From an uncultured Sutterella sp. (GTDB lineage Bacteria > Pseudomonadota > Gammaproteobacteria > Burkholderiales > Burkholderiaceae_F), in NCBI GenBank assembly GCA_937943605.1, contig CALEAW010000036.1:1-16620 (forward strand): 16,620 bases of DNA. Direction: 5' to 3'. Each line of letters starts with the position of its first letter. Position 1 is the stretch's first letter. Under the pieces are notes generated by a model. The model was not told the DNA's origin. It was given only the letters and a program-made list of their open reading frames with translations, and searched no databases. The position numbers were made by a program, and so were the translations under genes. Shown piece by piece: positions 14,060-16,620 of this stretch.

Positions 14060-14656
14060 CTAATGTCCCATCATGCCGGACTTCAACGTGTTGTCAATGG
14101 TCTTGTCGCCAAGCCAAATGGCAAGGACGGCGTTATAGAGTGCACGACCACCACCGATCGTCTGACCGACGGGTTTACCATTCAAGCTCACCATCGTGCC
14201 CTTGTTGGGGACATAGTCAAAGTCAACCAGGTCGTTCACCTTTACGTCACCGATTTGCTTCATGAGAGTACGGAGTTCATCGAGTTCCTTGGCGACGGCC
14301 TGTTCTTTTTCAGGCGTCAAGTTGGCCTTGAGACCGTCATCAAGCGCTTCAATAAAGCTTTCGCCAGAGACATCGCGCAATAAGCCCAAACGCACACGAG
14401 CGGCACCCGTTTCGTTCATGACGGCATTGACGTCCTGCGTGGGCGTCTTGACATAAAGGCCGGCCGCATAAACCTTAAAGAAGAGCTTCTTACGTAAGGC
14501 GGCACCATTCAAGGTGAGCGAATCACCAGCGACCTCGGTGGTCGGCGCATAGTGAATCGATTCGATCTGCATGGCTTCAGCAGCCTGAAGTTGCGTTGCA
14601 GAGAAAAGTAAGGCCGATAAAGACGCAGCCAAGGCTGCACGACGAAGGATTGGCAT
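14060..14656 (-). CDS. Secreted chalcone-isomerase-like protein
   Basis: 198-aa exported protein. The signal peptide MPILRRAALAASLSALLF... ends at an A-x-A-type site near residue 25-28 (LQA-AEA). The mature part follows the bacterial chalcone-isomerase-like pattern: LTLNGAALRKKLFFKVYAAGLYV, then RLGLLRDVSGESFIEALDDGLK, LMKQIGDVKVNDLVDFDYVPNKGTMV and a final ALYNAVLAIWLGDKTID. Bacterial members of this family sit in the periplasm and have no proven flavonoid activity. They often lack the plant catalytic residues, so binding of a small hydrophobic ligand is the safer reading. The start is ATG 14656 with GAGGT 5 bases upstream, preferred over a TTG/ATG at 14701, which would bury the signal peptide behind 15 residues. 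Confidence 0.8.
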   Translation of the reverse strand: MPILRRAALAASLSALLFSATQLQAAEAMQIESIHYAPTTEVAGDSLTLNGAALRKKLFFKVYAAGLYVKTPTQDVNAVMNETGAARVRLGLLRDVSGESFIEALDDGLKANLTPEKEQAVAKELDELRTLMKQIGDVKVNDLVDFDYVPNKGTMVSLNGKPVGQTIGGGRALYNAVLAIWLGDKTIDNTLKSGMMGH

Positions 14657-14691
14657 TGAGAACCTCAGTAGTTGAATTGCAAAGTGCGCAC

Positions 14692-14717
14692 ATCGTAGCA
14701 TCTTAACGACGTGTTAA
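14692..14717 (-). promoter_or_regulatory. Extended -10 promoter with overlapping inverted repeat
   Basis: On the minus strand TGC-TACGAT (14692-14700) is an extended -10 about 36 bases before the start at 14656. The spacer contains an inverted repeat TTAAC-5-GTTAA (14703-14717), placed where a repressor or activator could act. Confidence 0.3.
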
Positions 14718-14749
14718 AAGGTCGCTGAATTCGGTTGTACGGATGACGC

Positions 14750-14771
14750 CGATCCCATGTTGATGGGATCG
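14750..14771. repeat. Perfect 9-bp hairpin after the EamA gene
   Basis: CGATCCCAT (14750-14758) with ATGGGATCG (14763-14771), 4-base loop, only 3 bases beyond the stop of the transporter gene. There is no T run on the minus strand, so it is not a classic terminator; it may stabilise the mRNA 3' end. Confidence 0.5.
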
Positions 14772-14774
14772 AGT

Positions 14775-15740
14775 TTAGGTGCCATTCTCTTTGGTAGCCT
14801 TGGCTTTTTGTCTTGCCAACATCTTCTTTTGGCGTTGTCGACCGCGAACGACAGTACTCGTTTGCAAAGCAACTGAAAGGGCAATCAACGCAATCCCAGC
14901 ATAAAAGGACGGTCCCAAATCTCTGGCTTCACCGAAGATGATCATGGCAAGGATGATCGAATAGATGGGTTCAAGGTTGTACGAGAGATTGACCGTAAAG
15001 GCTGAGATATGCTCCAACGACTGGATCTGCAAGATGTACATAAAGAGCGTACAAAAGATCGCGAAGATCGGAAGGTAGAGTGTGTCTGGCCAACTTGGAA
15101 AAAAGGGCTCAGCGGGCATCAGGGCCATATAAATCGGTAACGCGACAATCGAAAACAGGAAGCCTCCAAAAAGCTGCCAGCTCATCACTGTGACACTCGA
15201 ATATTTTGCGCGATAGCGTTTAAAGTAGACCGCCAAGAGGGCAGCGGCGGCTGCGCCAATCAAGCCTAAGATGATGCCAAGACGATACTGTGCGTCAAAA
15301 TGAAAGATGAGTGAAATGCCGCCAATCGTGACTAACGAAAAGAGGACTTCACGCATAGAGATGCGTGCGCGGTTCATCATGGGTTCGATGAGTGCCGTGA
15401 AAAATCCAATGGATGAAAAAGCGACCACGCCAATACTGACGTTAGACGCTTTGATCGATGCATAGAACAACGTCCATTGGCAGGCCAATAAAGCACCTAC
15501 ACCCATGATGGCGAATTGGTCTTTGCGTGTGACTTTTTCAAGGCGGTTTGTGAGCCATGCCCAGAGCCATAAGCAGCCACCAGCGATCACGATGCGCCAA
15601 AAGACGATTAGGCCCGGTGACAAGGTCATGAGTTTGCCAAAGACGCCCGTCCAACCTGCGAGCAAAATCGAGAGATGAAGTTGAAAAAAAGCCTTTTTCA
15701 CAGTGTGTTCTATGTCAAAGAAGGTCATTGGATATTTCAA
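14775..15740 (-). CDS. EamA/DMT-superfamily inner-membrane transporter
   Basis: 321-aa integral membrane protein with about ten hydrophobic helices arranged as two EamA repeats of about five helices. The first repeat includes LAGWTGVFGKLMTLSPGLIVFWR and LLACQWTLFYASIKASNVSIGVVAFSS; the second begins near GIILGLIGAAAAALLAVYFKR and ends with IILAMIIFGEARDLGPSFYAGIALI, the usual E-x-x-x-x-x-x-x-x-G signature. The C-terminus is a basic cytoplasmic tail. DMT members export or import small metabolites; the substrate cannot be told from sequence. The start is TTG 15740, with AGGA 6 bases upstream; the in-frame ATG at 15728 has no ribosome binding site and would shorten it by 4 residues. Single-gene unit. 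Confidence 0.85.
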   Translation of the reverse strand: MKYPMTFFDIEHTVKKAFFQLHLSILLAGWTGVFGKLMTLSPGLIVFWRIVIAGGCLWLWAWLTNRLEKVTRKDQFAIMGVGALLACQWTLFYASIKASNVSIGVVAFSSIGFFTALIEPMMNRARISMREVLFSLVTIGGISLIFHFDAQYRLGIILGLIGAAAAALLAVYFKRYRAKYSSVTVMSWQLFGGFLFSIVALPIYMALMPAEPFFPSWPDTLYLPIFAIFCTLFMYILQIQSLEHISAFTVNLSYNLEPIYSIILAMIIFGEARDLGPSFYAGIALIALSVALQTSTVVRGRQRQKKMLARQKAKATKENGT

Positions 15741-15988
15741 ACGACATCCTACCGCAGTCGCCTGTGGTTTTGTGAAATAGCAGGTGTTTGGCGATGCCGT
15801 AAAACCGAAGTGTGATAATCAAAAAAGGAGCATGGTTTAATTATTGGTATCGCCACATCGCTTCTCCTTTAGCCGTTAAGAGAGCGATTTAAATTGCAGT
15901 TATGGGTATCAATACTTACTTACGATGCTAAGTAGAAAGTAGTAGGATATGTATAAAGGAGAGAGGCTCATCACACAAGGGAGGTATT
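15741..15988. other. Intergenic region with a hairpin
   Basis: Contains a bulged hairpin ATCGCT-t-CTC...GAG-AGCGAT (15858-15889) followed by TTTAAATT, an inverted repeat AAAGGAG...CTCCTTT around it, and TATAAA (15952-15957), a possible -10 for the small gene at 15989 without a clear -35. Confidence 0.4.
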
Positions 15989-16132
15989 ATGAAAGAAGAG
16001 AAAAAGTCGGCGTGGGCTCGTTTGATCCTTTTTATTTTGTTTTTGATGTTCTTAGCGCTCGTCTTAAAGGGCATGGGTTGGTGCATTGGCGGCGTGTGTG
16101 ATGTTGGAGCCGATTATCTCTTAAAGCAATGA
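15989..16132 (+). CDS. Small single-span membrane protein (47 aa)
   Basis: ATG 15989 is preceded by GGGAGG 4 bases upstream, a strong ribosome binding site. The product has a charged N-terminus (MKEEKKSAWAR), one hydrophobic helix (about residues 12-28, LILFILFLMFLALVLKG) and a tail with two Cys (WCIGGVCDVGADYLLKQ). By the positive-inside rule its N-terminus should face the cytoplasm. It has its own terminator, and the 3' part of gene plus terminator is duplicated 416-418 bases downstream, so it belongs to a repeated unit. Small hydrophobic proteins of this kind include type I toxins and regulators of membrane complexes; neither is shown here. No family recognised. Confidence 0.65.
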   Translation: MKEEKKSAWARLILFILFLMFLALVLKGMGWCIGGVCDVGADYLLKQ

Positions 16133-16202
16133 GGCCGATACGATGACGATTGCGCGTGTTGTCGTATGATGCAAAAAGCAAGGCACGGATCTGGTTGTTG
16201 TC
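16080..16202 (+). repeat. Direct repeat, copy 1
   Basis: About 123 bases covering the last ~17 codons of the 47-aa gene and most of its terminator. It matches 16498-16620 with four substitutions and one 2-base deletion in copy 2. Confidence 0.9.
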
Positions 16203-16221
16203 CGTGCCTTTGCTGTTTTTT
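16178..16221 (+). terminator. Terminator of the small membrane protein gene
   Basis: GCAAGGCACGGA (16178-16189) pairs with TCCGTGCCTTTGC (16201-16213) with one bulged T, followed by TGTTTTTT. Confidence 0.85.
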
Positions 16222-16272
16222 GGTAACTTGCATGGGATCCATACAAGCCGATTTTTGACCGTTTTAGGTAGT

Positions 16273-16300
16273 CTTTTGGCGTCTTGATTGGTGCCAAAAG
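16273..16300. repeat. Perfect 8-bp inverted repeat
   Basis: CTTTTGGC (16273-16280) and GCCAAAAG (16293-16300) with a 12-base loop and no T run. Role unknown; it lies between the terminator and the 23-bp repeat array. Confidence 0.6.
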
Positions 16301-16371
16301 TAGCATAGTTTTGAGGCTAGATTTGCACAAAAATCAAAACATAGCCTTTGGCTTTCTCTCAGGCGATTATG

Positions 16372-16465
16372 TGTTTCTAGTTTAGAGTTTATCCATGAGA
16401 AAGTTTAGAGTTTGTCCATCGGATAGTTTAGAGTTTATCCATTGTAAACTTTAGACTTTCTCCAT
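16372..16465 (+). repeat. Four 18-bp cores at an exact 23-bp period, possible solo IS21-type end
   Basis: Cores start at 16379, 16402, 16425 and 16448. Copies 1 and 3 are identical (AGTTTAGAGTTTATCCAT), copy 2 has one change and copy 4 (ACTTTAGACTTTCTCCAT) three. They are separated by unrelated 5-base spacers (GAGAA, CGGAT, TGTAA). TGTTTCTAG (16372-16380) precedes the first core. IS21-family elements carry several such transposase-binding repeats inside a TGT-type end, but no istA or istB follows. Alternatives are binding sites of a DNA-binding protein or plasmid-type iterons. Confidence 0.75.
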
Positions 16466-16479
16466 GGTAGGTTTTTATG

Positions 16480-16548
16480 ATCATCCTACGTCGGGATGGT
16501 GCATTGGCGGTGTGTGATGTTGGAGCTGGTTATCTCTTAAATCAATGA
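16480..16548 (+). pseudogene. Degraded second copy of the small membrane protein gene
   Basis: The reading frame that ends at TGA 16546-16548 encodes CDVGAGYLLNQ, matching CDVGADYLLKQ of the 47-aa protein. The 2-base deletion near 16511 shifts the frame before it, and the ribosome binding site, N-terminus and membrane helix are missing; the 23-bp repeat array lies upstream instead. A 20-codon ORF from ATG 16478 can be read but has no ribosome binding site. Confidence 0.6.
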
Positions 16549-16620
16549 GGCCGATACGATGACGGTTGCGCGTGTTGTCGTATGATGCAAAAAGCAAGGC
16601 ACGGATCTGGTTGTTGTCCG
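16498..16620 (+). repeat. Direct repeat, copy 2 (cut by the window end)
   Basis: Second copy of 16080-16202, continuing to the last base, so the true repeat is longer. The part after the stop codon is almost unchanged (one substitution in about 70 bases), which points to a recent duplication or to selection on the terminator part. Confidence 0.9.

Noticed and set aside
16121..16330. 69-codon minus-strand frame over the small gene's terminator
   Set aside because: Crosses a hairpin terminator and an inverted repeat, without a ribosome binding site.
16379..16465. CRISPR array reading of the 23-bp repeats
   Set aside because: Spacers are only 5 bases long and no cas gene is nearby.

Overview
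The window looks like a chromosomal segment of about 50% GC from a Gram-negative proteobacterium. The gene content (PpsA with its regulator PpsR, TruC, QmcA with NfeD, a glycine-zipper lipoprotein, a TorD-like chaperone) fits Betaproteobacteria, and I would guess a Sutterellaceae-type gut Burkholderiales. The family-level placement is inference. No rRNA, tRNA, complete transposase or CRISPR array is visible.

Layout from left to right. Positions 8-53 hold a strong hairpin. Minus-strand genes follow: a two-gene lipoprotein operon (86-1121) and a lone 99-aa protein built from three ~37-residue repeats (1349-1648). Next is a minus-strand pyrimidine operon, a compact cytosine-deaminase-like amidohydrolase followed by pyrE (3815 down to 2127), whose leader can fold like a pyr-type attenuator. 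truC lies on the plus strand (4266-5132), preceded by an overlapping 25-codon ORF with a strong ribosome binding site. A perfect two-way terminator separates it from minus-strand ppsR and a TorD-like chaperone gene. Divergent from these is ppsA (7096-9465), the target of PpsR.

Plus-strand membrane-quality-control genes nfeD and qmcA follow (9680-11082). Then comes the most unusual block, a tight five-gene plus-strand operon (11334-13967). It encodes three proteins I do not recognise that look like diverged tandem paralogues (the third with an N-terminal Cys cluster), a small protein with a ribbon-helix-helix-like helix pattern, and a Fic-family protein whose catalytic His is replaced by Leu. 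A shared terminator separates it from a minus-strand secreted chalcone-isomerase-like protein and an EamA-type transporter.

The last 850 bases are accessory in character. They hold a 47-aa single-span membrane protein gene with its own terminator, an array of four 18-bp cores spaced exactly 23 bp apart (possibly a solo transposon end of IS21 type), and a second degraded copy of the small gene's 3' part running off the window.

Functionally, the ordinary core covers gluconeogenic PEP synthesis and its ADP/Pi-dependent regulation (ppsA/ppsR), pyrimidine salvage and synthesis (amidohydrolase/pyrE), tRNA modification (truC) and envelope maintenance (lipoproteins, nfeD/qmcA). Candidates for something new are the 11334-13967 operon, the 16000-16620 repeat region and the two leader-level regulatory arrangements at 3866-3924 and 4199-4276.
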